Origin: Prevotellaceae bacterium
GTDB lineage: Bacteria; Bacteroidota; Bacteroidia; Bacteroidales; UBA932
Length of the DNA stretch: 36,078 nt
Direction of reading: 5' to 3'
Assembly: GCA_031263585.1 (NCBI GenBank)
Contig: JAISFN010000002.1
Span: 1-36,078 of the forward strand
Shown here: one piece after another, positions 24,268-31,294 of the stretch
How the letters are laid out: the number at the start of each line of letters is the position of its first letter
Numbering within the stretch: position 1 is the stretch's first letter
Position numbers and translations under genes: made by a program
Notes under the pieces: model-generated
The model's input: only the letters and a program-made list of their open reading frames with translations
Databases searched by the model: none
What the model was told of the DNA's origin: nothing

Positions 24268-24888
24268 TTAAACATCGGGTAAGGATAGCGAGATATCTGT
24301 TTTTCCCAATATTTCGCGTTGTTTAATTTCATCGCGTATTTGCGAGGCTTTTTCGTAGTCTTCGTTATCAATTGCCTCCAACAATAAATTTTTAAGTTCG
24401 TCAAACGTTTTATTTGTTAACAACTTGTCTTCTTCACCGTCTTTTGGCGGCGTATATTTTATTTCAACATGGTCATCCAGAACCACACCAGCTTTTTCCA
24501 TTATTTCTTCTGTGGTAAAAACAGGACACCGGAAACGTAAAGCCAGTGCAATAGCATCCGATGTACGCGACTCCAGCACAATTTCCTTCTCTCCGTTATA
24601 GCACAATAATTCTGAGTAAAATACACCTCCTTCAAGCTTAACAATATTAACTTCAAGTATCTCTATGCCGAATGCTTTTGAAAACTGAAAAAATAAATCG
24701 TGAGTTAAAGGGCGAGGCGGAACAAAACGTTCAAGTTGTAAAGCAATAGCCTGCGCCTCCATCGCTCCGATTACAATAGGGATACGCCGCTCCCCCTGCC
24801 TCTCTCCAACTACCAATACATAACCCCGTGTAGGATTTTCACCATATGAAATACCTAAAATATTTAACCGAATTTTATTACTACTCAT
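24268..24888 (-). CDS. Bifunctional nuclease family protein (DUF151) with C-terminal UVR motif
   Basis: The 206-residue protein has the bifunctional nuclease/DUF151 domain in residues 1-135: IPIVIGAMEAQAIALQLE, PPRPLTHDLF and SRTSDAIALALRFRCPV. A UvrB/UvrC-type motif occupies residues about 165-200 (LLEAIDNEDYEKASQIRDEI). Family members were described as DNase/RNase proteins in plants, but bacterial function is unclear. A TATCTTTG -7 box on this strand at 24918-24925 gives a 30-nt leader. The transporter gene is 35 bp downstream, so they may share a transcript. Confidence 0.92.
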   Translation of the reverse strand: MSSNKIRLNILGISYGENPTRGYVLVVGERQGERRIPIVIGAMEAQAIALQLERFVPPRPLTHDLFFQFSKAFGIEILEVNIVKLEGGVFYSELLCYNGEKEIVLESRTSDAIALALRFRCPVFTTEEIMEKAGVVLDDHVEIKYTPPKDGEEDKLLTNKTFDELKNLLLEAIDNEDYEKASQIRDEIKQREILGKTDISLSLPDV

Positions 24889-25144
24889 ATAAATAACGAA
24901 TGATAACCACAGAATGACAAAGATACTAAAATAATAAATGCAGAAAAGAAACGGATGAAGCCTTTGTAAAACAACATTTAGTATTGAAGATTTACTAATG
25001 TCAATTTTAGTTTTTTATAATATGCTAATATAATACATTTTATAATTTTTGAAATACAGCCGCAAATTCTTTCGACCACTTAATTTATAGTACTTATTTT
25101 CTCCTACGGCTGGCGCTGACTTGTAATCCGAGCTTTACAATAAC

Positions 25145-25167
25145 GTCACGCGAAAGATTCGCGCGAC
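25145..25167. repeat. Small inverted repeat, GTCaCGCGAA...TTCGCGcGAC
   Basis: CGCGAA (25149-25154) pairs with TTCGCG (25158-25163), with GTC/GAC extending the stem beyond one unpaired base on each side. It lies at the start of a repeat cluster. Confidence 0.5.
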
Positions 25168-25190
25168 AGCAGAGAATACTCTATATTATC

Positions 25191-25256
25191 ATTCTTCACT
25201 CCGTTCAGAATACAGTTCTATTGACAATAAGATCCTTCACATCATTTAGGATGACA
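25191..25256. repeat. Two degenerate copies of a TTCACTCCGTTCAGAAT-type repeat
   Basis: ATTCTTCACTCCGTTCAGAA (25191-25210) and GATCCTTCACATCATTTAGG (25231-25250, followed by ATGACA) are clearly related and 40 bp apart. Each is itself an interrupted inverted repeat (ATTCT/AGAAT and ATCCT/AGGAT). Confidence 0.5.
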
Positions 25257-25302
25257 AGGTGGCAACGATCAGGTATAAAATTTTGATTCCGGATGATGCA
25301 AG

Positions 25303-25344
25303 TTAAAACAAAAACCGCCCTACTCACAAAAGCAGAACGGTTTT
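25303..25344 (-). terminator. Terminator of the Spy-like gene
   Basis: AAAACCG (25311-25317) pairs with CGGTTTT (25338-25344), and an inner CTACT/AGCAG-type pairing extends the stem. The minus-strand tail is TGTTTTAA. It lies about 80 bp past the stop at 25425. Confidence 0.75.
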
Positions 25345-25368
25345 CGCCTAACCTCAAACTAATTAACC
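25345..25368 (-). other. Conserved pre-terminator 3'-UTR element, copy 2
   Basis: On the minus strand this reads GGTTAATTAGTTTGAGGTTA followed by GGCG, immediately before the terminator stem. It aligns with 10963-10984 as GGTTAA-(TTA)-GTTTnAGGTTAnGG. Confidence 0.45.
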
Positions 25369-25424
25369 AAAACTATAAAAAACCCTAAAAGTTATTTATA
25401 TTATTCATCAATCCTCTAACTCTA

Positions 25425-25997
25425 TTATGTAATACTTTCACCCGAATCGAAAAAACTACGAAATTTTGCCAAAGAACCAGCATGCACCGACGAAAGGGCA
25501 TTATTACATCTCATACACATACTTATATGCTGCTCTCCGCCATTTTTAACGTCAAACTCAACACGCTGTTCATCGGTTAATAAATCCCTTATCTTTTGCT
25601 TGCTATCGGCCTTTAATTTCATAATATCGGCCTGAAACTTTACTATTTCGTCAATAACTTTATTTATTTCTTTTATATCCGCCTTGTACGCTGTTTCCAA
25701 ACTCCGCAACCGTGCCCGTTTTTCACCCATTTGGTTGCAGAATTGCAACGACCGTTTTTGCTCGCTTAAACAAATAGCTTTTATTTTTGCTTTCTGATCA
25801 TCGGTTAAATTCGATATTCCCATTGTATTATTTTCCCTCAACTGGCGGAATTTTTTTATCATATCAGGGGTTACTTTATCGTTAAGTAAAAAAGGGTGAC
25901 CTGTACGTATTCTCTGTTCAGTTTGGGCATGTGCTGCACCTGCCATTCCAACCAATAAACTAATCATCATTATTGCTGTACAAACAGTATTTTTCAT
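25425..25997 (-). CDS. Spy/CpxP-like periplasmic protein
   Basis: The 190-residue protein has a signal peptide (about 1-24, ending AHA-Q), then a helical body with two Spy/CpxP-style motifs, NLTDDQKAKIKAI near residue 64 and LLTDEQRVEF near 143. A basic coiled segment RARLRSLETAYKADIKEINKVI lies between. Spy and CpxP are periplasmic chaperone or stress proteins. A CMRC pair (about 161-164) near the C-terminus is unusual and could bind metal. It stands alone with a terminator. The family call is by motif and layout, so a divergent periplasmic helical protein remains possible. Confidence 0.7.
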   Translation of the reverse strand: MKNTVCTAIMMISLLVGMAGAAHAQTEQRIRTGHPFLLNDKVTPDMIKKFRQLRENNTMGISNLTDDQKAKIKAICLSEQKRSLQFCNQMGEKRARLRSLETAYKADIKEINKVIDEIVKFQADIMKLKADSKQKIRDLLTDEQRVEFDVKNGGEQHISMCMRCNNALSSVHAGSLAKFRSFFDSGESIT

Positions 25998-26155
25998 GTC
26001 ATATTTTTGTTTCTGTTACTATGACTATTTATCTCCAAAAAGGTTTAAATGTTAATGAAAAAAATTTATTTTTAAACTCTATTTACATTCAGTAATTTCA
26101 CAACTCAAATACTATGGATTTTCAATTCATAGGTTAGATTGCGAATGAAATTCAC

Positions 26156-26178
26156 GGTTTTGACTAAAGTCAAAAACC
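26156..26178. repeat. Right-end hairpin of the dead IS200/IS605 element
   Basis: GGTTTTGAC and GTCAAAAACC pair around a TAAA loop with one bulge. It lies 22 bp beyond the end of the transposase remnant, where an IS200/IS605 element keeps its subterminal hairpin. The loop core ACTAAAGT is the same as in the hairpin at 26685-26698. Confidence 0.55.
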
Positions 26179-26199
26179 AGAACTAAAATTCTTTGAAAT

Positions 26200-26630
26200 T
26201 CACGCAAGTATGAAAGAATCATCACTATTGGGCTTGTCTTTATGAGGAATGAGGTACGACTCCAACATTTCTTCTGTTATGTGACCTGTACGCTATCATC
26301 CATAAGCAATAATCCAAAAGTAATTGCTCCAATAGCAACGCTTTAATTCAGGTAACTCTTGCAACAATATCCGTGAACTGATACCTTTTAAGCGACGGAC
26401 AATTTCAATGATGCTCAAAATTATCGCGGATAACTCAGATGCAATTGGATAAGGTCTTTGCTGACAACGCTCTTTATGATCTGAGCATCCATAGAATTAC
26501 ATACTTCACGCAGAATATCTCTACAGCGTAACTGAGCTTCACCCTGAAGTACTTGGTAACGGTATTTTGTTATCCAAACCAAATGTACTTGTAAAGTATT
26601 TACATTGTGATGACTGTGGCGATTTTCCAT
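26200..26630 (-). pseudogene. tnpA: Dead IS200/IS605-family Y1 transposase (TnpA)
   Basis: The first 69 codons run from ATG 26630 (VHLVWITKYRYQVLQGEA, then CRDILREVC and SVVSKD). A frame change then leads to LKGISSRILLQELPELKRCYWSNYFW, two stops in IAYG**RTGHIT, and a tail TEEMLESYL. This matches the TnpA order N- to C-terminus. The metal-binding HUH motif, expected as DHIHLH, reads DLIQLH, so both metal ligands are lost. The Tyr of the C-terminal helix seems to be present. Frameshift, stops and the lost HUH make it inactive. Confidence 0.85.
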
Positions 26631-26684
26631 AATACTTTAAATTTTAACAAAATAAAATTAATATATTTATACAAGCTAAAACCT

Positions 26685-26698
26685 TGCACTAAAGTGCA
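26685..26698. repeat. Left-end hairpin of the dead IS200/IS605 element
   Basis: TGCAC pairs with GTGCA around a TAAA loop, 55 bp upstream of the transposase start, in the position of a left-end subterminal palindrome. It abuts the truncated IS982 remnant. Confidence 0.55.
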
Positions 26699-26703
26699 TA
26701 GTG

Positions 26704-27067
26704 TTAACTAGCGTAATTGAAAAATAAATCCAGCTTATAATCGGAGCTTATGTATCTTTTGCCGCCGAGCAATCCGCAGTTGTTGAGAGCGTATTTTACA
26801 TCTTTGAGATAATTGACGTCGTGTACGCTTGCAGGAGTAAAACCAAAGGCATAGATAATGCCGTTTTCGCCGCACACGAAGCGCAGGTTGTAGCCAAAAT
26901 AATACATTTGTTTGGCGGCGCAGTAAGCCAAATCGGGTTTGATTTCGTAAGTATAACAGATTGTTGGTCGGCCTGTCCGGCAGCGTTTGCATATCTCGAC
27001 AGGGACCTGAGTCAATAATGACTATTTTGTTAAATGAATAACAAGTAATATTATGTATAATGGACAT
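26704..27067 (-). pseudogene. Truncated, frameshifted IS982-family transposase
   Basis: One frame gives FNKIVIIDS and, after a single-base shift near 27010, another gives VPVEICKRCRTGRPTICY, KPDLAYCAAKQMYYFGYNLR, GFTPASVHDVNYLKDVKYAL and LLGGKRYISSDYKLDLFFNYAS. Together they match the catalytic core of IS982 transposases. The second catalytic motif, normally GDKGY, reads GGKRY, so its Asp is lost. The N-terminal third and the C-terminal part are missing. The right side of the dead IS200/IS605 element begins just where the C-terminus is cut. Confidence 0.85.
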
Positions 27068-27087
27068 CCAGTCCCTTTTGTTGCAGT

Positions 27088-28356
27088 TTATCCTCTTTCA
27101 ATAATTATTTTGCCGATTGCACATGAAAGGCACCGTTTGTTATCGCAATAGCCGGATTTAAGCTGTATTAACGCCTGACTATAAAAGGCATTATCGGCCT
27201 TTATACCAATAGCTTTCCACATATCGATAATCGAATTCGATTCGGGAGGCAAGGCATCCAGCAACAATAAGGCTTTTTCCTGCATCGCATTATCGGCCTT
27301 TGCCTTACCGTATGTAAATAAAAACGGGACTGCAACATTCGAAATAATTTTCTCCAACGATTTATGTCCCAGCAGCTTATTTTGTTTACTACTCTCTTTT
27401 CCAAAATCGTAATGTGTTTCCCAATACGTTGATACATTTGCCATAACCGACACAAAAAAATCATCAACGGTTTTATGCTTAATTATCAGTTCGATTATCC
27501 CATCCATTGTACTTACCAGTTTAGCCAACTGGGTAATACGTAAGGTGGGAAAATTTGCTGGACGCAAACGCCCAAATTTCCATATACTTTTATCTAATGG
27601 AGTAAGGTTGTAGGTCGTTTTCAAGAAAATGTATTCAGTTTTTAATTTTGCATGGTAATCATCCTTGGGTTCGTCTTCCAAAAAACCCGCCTGCCCATAT
27701 AATAAGGCCTCAATTACAAATACATTATCGCCGTATTTTTCAATTATACGTAAAGGGGTATGCTTAGCTAGCAATTGAAACGGCAATGCATTTGTACCAA
27801 AACCAAATGCCTTGAATAATAATTGGTAAAATGCCTCTCTCCAGTTATTTTTCGAATTTCCTAACGATTGTACAATATCAGCCGATTTACGTTCCAAACG
27901 TTCAACTAATATCCTGTTTAAAAAATGCCGGATAATAAAAGGATCGATATTTTTAATACAAGGCTGACACGGAATTATTACCTGAGACGCCAGCAGCTGC
28001 TCATACCGGCATTCCAGTTGCTCATCATATTTTAGAACAAGAATAGGAATTTTGCTATTATTTTGTCGAAAAGCATCATTGTCATAATATTTTACTACAT
28101 GCAAAATAACGTTGTTATATGCTTTATCAAAATGGTGTTTGTGCTGAACCCAATTGGAACTTTTTATATGGATTTCAACATTACCTACCCACTCTGTATC
28201 ACCGATTTTAATACGGGCATTTAAAAAATCGGGGCCTGCACCATTATTGGGTAACCCAACCGATTTTATTTCTACAATTTCATTATCAGTAGTATAAAGT
28301 GCATCTTTATCATATAATTTGAATTTCCAGATAAAATGCAAAAAATCTTCGTTCAT
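27088..28356 (-). CDS. DUF2851 family protein
   Basis: The 422-residue protein matches the DUF2851 family common in Bacteroidota. MNEDFLHFIWKFKLYD at the start, GAGPDFLNARIKIG, WVGNVEIHIKSSNWVQHKHH and VILHVVKYYD form a beta-rich N-terminal domain. The remainder is helical and ends YCDNKRCLSCAIGK, a cysteine cluster typical of the C-terminus. The GPDFLNARI/GNVEIHIKSSDW block recalls PD-(D/E)XK nucleases, but function is not established. Its tail lies 20 bp from the IS982 remnant, but the C-terminal motif is intact, so the gene appears complete. It is divergent from tRNA-Pro. Confidence 0.9.
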   Translation of the reverse strand: MNEDFLHFIWKFKLYDKDALYTTDNEIVEIKSVGLPNNGAGPDFLNARIKIGDTEWVGNVEIHIKSSNWVQHKHHFDKAYNNVILHVVKYYDNDAFRQNNSKIPILVLKYDEQLECRYEQLLASQVIIPCQPCIKNIDPFIIRHFLNRILVERLERKSADIVQSLGNSKNNWREAFYQLLFKAFGFGTNALPFQLLAKHTPLRIIEKYGDNVFVIEALLYGQAGFLEDEPKDDYHAKLKTEYIFLKTTYNLTPLDKSIWKFGRLRPANFPTLRITQLAKLVSTMDGIIELIIKHKTVDDFFVSVMANVSTYWETHYDFGKESSKQNKLLGHKSLEKIISNVAVPFLFTYGKAKADNAMQEKALLLLDALPPESNSIIDMWKAIGIKADNAFYSQALIQLKSGYCDNKRCLSCAIGKIIIERG

Positions 28357-28436
28357 TGCTCCTCAGTTGATTTATTCTAAATATTGTTGATTAGTAAATA
28401 CGAAGAAACAAAAATCTTTTGATTTGAAAAAATGTA

Positions 28437-28444
28437 TATATTTG
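28437..28444 (+). promoter_or_regulatory. -7 box of tRNA-Pro
   Basis: TATATTTG matches TAnnTTTG, 21 bp before the tRNA 5' end. Confidence 0.5.
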
Positions 28445-28465
28445 CAAACTGAAATTAAAAATCAG

Positions 28466-28539
28466 CGGGGTGTGGCGCAGTTGGCTAGCGCGCTACGTTC
28501 GGGACGTAGAGGTCGAAGGTTCGAGCCCTTTCACCCCGA
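28466..28539 (+). tRNA. tRNA-Pro (CGG)
   Basis: A 74-nt cloverleaf: acceptor CGGGGTG with CACCCCG, anticodon stem CTACG/CGTAG around the loop TTCGGGA (anticodon CGG), and a GAAGG/CCTTT T-stem with loop TTCGAGC. The discriminator is A and no CCA is encoded. Confidence 0.95.
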
Positions 28540-28625
28540 CTTGTTAAAGTAATTATCAATTGATTAATCATTTTCGTTTCCATTAATGTTTCCATTTTAA
28601 ATTGGAAGCCTCAAATTTGGGGTTT

Positions 28626-29008
28626 TTATTCGGTAGCGGGAGCTATTTTATGCAGAAGCATCTCATACTCTTTAGACTGTCCGGCGGTTAGCGTAAAATT
28701 CTTTTACAAACGACAATGCCAGTTGAAAGCTTTTCGCAGAACCGTCAAAATAACTTCGAGGACGTTGAGGTGGCTATTAAATAAATTAGGGCCTCCCGTT
28801 TTTTAAGCACCTTCCCAAGGTCGGTGCATTCGTCAAATACAACAGCCCAATGGCTTTCATCTTTGATACAAATTTTTTCATCATGATTTTGTCATTTAAA
28901 ATGTGAAACAAAAAGCCTGCCTTAGGTTCCGCAACATTGCAAACAATGCCACGGTCTTTTCGGAGACTTGCACCATAGCAAGTTTATTATCAATTCTTTA
29001 ATTGTCAT
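28626..29008 (-). pseudogene. Frameshifted remnant of an unknown gene downstream of tRNA-Pro
   Basis: In consecutive frames the minus strand reads MTIKELIINLLWCKSPKRPW, then CIKDESHWAVVFDECTDL leading into GKVLKKREALIYLIAT, then LALSFVKEFYAN, and finally TAGQSKEYEMLLHKIAPATE and TAA at 28626. Each piece looks coding, but at least three frame changes are needed. I do not recognise the product. Position after a tRNA and the neighbouring IS debris suggest cargo of a lost integrated element. Confidence 0.45.
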
Positions 29009-29404
29009 TATCCTGTTACCGTTTAGGGAATAACAAAGCTATGTATTTAAAATGGATAAAACAAGAAGGCTGGCGTTTTTTGATATGCTTTTGATATAAA
29101 CCAGTAAGGGTTAAAGGGATAAATTGATTTTAAGGGCTTAAATCCGCCTTGTTGAGGAGTGGCCTAGCAGGGTATAGTGTTGGGCAAGGGCTTTGCTTGA
29201 AATTTCGGCATGAAAAAAGGGCAAATTTCCGATGTTTACTCTTGTTCAAATATCTATTTTTAGTTAATTATGGATTTGATTAAAATACGTGTAGCGGAGG
29301 CAGGACTATAAATTTAAAGTTAACCATTATTGTTGGAACTGAAACCCGTTATTTGTGTAAAAGGGGAAAAACTTACAAATATAGTGGGTGATTTAAATAT
29401 TACC

Positions 29405-29725
29405 CGTTTTTGTTGAGGCTTTCCGATGCCAGTTATACACGGCTGTTTTGCATACTCTTAGCCGTTTGCCAATTTCGGCGTAGCTAAGCCCCTACCAGTA
29501 CATTTCTATTGCTTTTTGCTCAATCGTTTTATTTACATTAATTCATTAAGCTTTCCAGCAGCAACATGACGTTGTTCGGTTCGGGGGCTAAGATCTATTA
29601 TTTTATATATTTATTTGGCTATTAGTGATTTAATATGTAATTTTTGCACTTTGTCGACTATAATTGTCTTTTAGTTCCATTATGGTAGTTAAACGCAGTT
29701 TCGGACATCGTAGTTTCATTATGCA
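29405..29725 (-). pseudogene. Decayed N-terminus of an IS1-like transposase
   Basis: The minus strand shows a zinc-ribbon-like start (RCPKL, YHNGTKRQL, KCKNY) and, about 33 codons later, IEQKAIEMYW*GLSYAEIGK continuing RLRVCKTAVYNWHRK, a helix-turn-helix like that of IS1 InsA-type proteins. Several stops and a frameshift interrupt it and the DDE domain is missing. Confidence 0.5.
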
Positions 29726-30174
29726 ATTTTGTCGGTTATGCTTATACGTTTTTTTCATTATACCCACCTGTCAGTATTGCGGGTTGAGGTTGTGCCGGTA
29801 TAAGTTTCTGCATGGTACCGCTGTCAAGGGCTATTTCTACCCGCCTAAAGGGCTTAATTTTGCTGAATTGATATGCTTTTAATACAAGGGCTCCCAACAA
29901 GTAGCATTTGCTCTAATTTTTTCCAGATTTCAGAAACAAGAATAAAACTAACACTTATGTTTATATAGTCTTATGTCAAAATATTATATCATACACAAAT
30001 ATGTTTTGTACAACAAACTTACTTTTTTTCCCAAAAAATAATAATTTTATTAAAACTAAGTACGTTCTCTCAATTATTTTATATTATCCATTATTTATAA
30101 GTGTCTTGTTTATAGATATTTTATGGTTAAAATAGTATAAACTAATTTTGCAGATGTACTTATTTTTATTATAT

Positions 30175-30966
30175 TTACATAAATCCACGTTGGCGCATCG
30201 CTTCAAAAGTAAGTATTGCCATTGATACCGATACATTCAACGAATCGATTTTGCCACGCATGGGTATTTTAATGTGGACATCAGCGTTTTGGAGCCAAAA
30301 ACCGGTGAGGCCGTCGGCTTCGGTTCCCATAACAATGGCACAAGGCTTTGCCATATCCGTTTGGTGGTACCACTGCGATGCTGTAAGTTCCGTCGCATAG
30401 CTCAATATACCATTGTTATGCAGCCATTTAAGAGCTTGATCTGATGTGCAGGTCACAACCTGATTGGTAAATAAACAACCTATACTTGAGCGTATTACAT
30501 TCGAGTTATAAACATCGCACAAAGGGTCGCATACAATTACTGCATCAACCTTGGCAGCATCGGCCGTGCGAAGGATTGCCCCCAGATTACCGGGTTTTTC
30601 AATAGCTTCGAGAATAATAACAAACAAATTATCACTTAATTTAATATCGTTTAAATCGAGGTTACGGGGTATGGCAAGTGCCAGTAAACCGTCGCTGTTT
30701 TCGCGATAAGCTATTTTATCGAATACTGGCTTATTCGTCTCATATACAGCAATATTATCAGGTAGTCGGCCCAATAAAGCCAATGCTCCGCTCAATTCAG
30801 TGCAAGCGAATATTGATTGTATAACATATCCACCCTCGATTGCCAAATTTATTTCGCGAAAGCCCTCGATAACAAAAAGCTGTTGTTTACGCCGCTCGCG
30901 CGATTTTTCCTGCAAGGCTATAATGTTTTTAATACGTGTATTTTGCAACGATGTAATTTTTTCCAT
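30175..30966 (-). CDS. SPOUT (TrmH/SpoU) RNA 2'-O-methyltransferase
   Basis: The 263-residue protein has an N-terminal RNA-binding substrate domain (ITSLQNTRIKNIIALQEKSRERRKQQLFVIEGFREI) and a C-terminal SPOUT domain. The three signature motifs are EKPGNLGAILRTAD, AIVMGTEADGLTG and IKIPMRGKIDSLNVSVSMAILTFE, which together form the trefoil knot and SAM site. The layout is that of the rRNA ribose methyltransferase group (RlmB-like), so 23S rRNA is the likely target; the exact site cannot be told. It diverges from the GH20 gene. Confidence 0.93.
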   Translation of the reverse strand: MEKITSLQNTRIKNIIALQEKSRERRKQQLFVIEGFREINLAIEGGYVIQSIFACTELSGALALLGRLPDNIAVYETNKPVFDKIAYRENSDGLLALAIPRNLDLNDIKLSDNLFVIILEAIEKPGNLGAILRTADAAKVDAVIVCDPLCDVYNSNVIRSSIGCLFTNQVVTCTSDQALKWLHNNGILSYATELTASQWYHQTDMAKPCAIVMGTEADGLTGFWLQNADVHIKIPMRGKIDSLNVSVSMAILTFEAMRQRGFM

Positions 30967-31172
30967 ACTGCAATATTACATAAAAAATACCTATATTTGT
31001 GTATAGCAAAGTTTATTCCGTTGATAATGTGATAATGTGTCAATTCTTTGATTATCGATTATGTCATTGGCTCTCTGTTGATGCAGGCTTGCAGTCTGTG
31101 CCAAAACAGATTTTAAAATATTTTTGCGAGACACGGGCTACAAGCTCTCGCTAGCAACAAGATGTTAAAATG

Positions 31173-31180
31173 TATATTTG
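31173..31180 (+). promoter_or_regulatory. Candidate -7 box upstream of the GH20 gene
   Basis: TATATTTG at 31173-31180 would give a leader of about 110 nt for the GH20 gene. Another TATATTTG on this strand lies at 30992-30999. Neither has a clear -33 box. Confidence 0.35.
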
Positions 31181-31189
31181 TAAATCTGT

Positions 31190-31250
31190 TGATTTATTTA
31201 TTTGTTTATTCTCATAATCGGCACATTAACAAATTATCATATTATTATAT
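31190..31250. repeat. Periodic AT-rich intergenic repeat, copy F
   Basis: TTGATTTATTTATTTG is followed by CGGCACATTAACAAATTATC and ATATTATTATATTA, the same unit style and order as copies B, D and E. Confidence 0.42.
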
Positions 31251-31294
31251 TAAAAATCTTGATTTTATATTTCAATTTTCAATTACGTAAAGCT

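Larger units (their letters stand above)
24889..25424. other. Gene-free interval, 536 bp, with repeats and a terminator
   Basis: No coding frame is supported. It holds the -7 box of the DUF151 gene (24918-24925), a cluster of imperfect palindromic repeats (25145-25256), the terminator (25303-25344) and the pre-terminator element (25345-25368) of the Spy-like gene. Confidence 0.6.
28540..30174. other. Gene-poor graveyard after tRNA-Pro, 1.6 kb
   Basis: No intact gene is present. Minus-strand coding debris lies at 28626-29008 and IS1-like debris at 29405-29725. Between them, a minus-strand stretch near 29145-29190 reads ALAQHYTLLGHSST, loosely like the LLGHSS motif of tyrosine recombinases. 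The last 290 bp are very AT-rich without recognisable content. No duplicate of the tRNA 3' end was seen. Confidence 0.55.

Noticed and set aside
26735-27067. 110-codon minus-strand frame
   Set aside because: Only its first 14 residues belong to IS982; the remainder is the shifted frame of the same pseudogene.
29145-29190. Tyrosine recombinase C-terminus (LLGHSS motif)
   Set aside because: The match is about ten residues in one frame, with no catalytic Arg or Tyr box recognisable, so it is mentioned but not called.
29664-29882. 72-codon plus-strand frame
   Set aside because: It is largely antisense to the IS1-like zinc-ribbon remnant and has no recognisable features.
31202-31294. 31-residue N-terminal extension of the GH20 enzyme
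   Set aside because: It would bury the signal peptide, and it is translated from the AT repeat copy.
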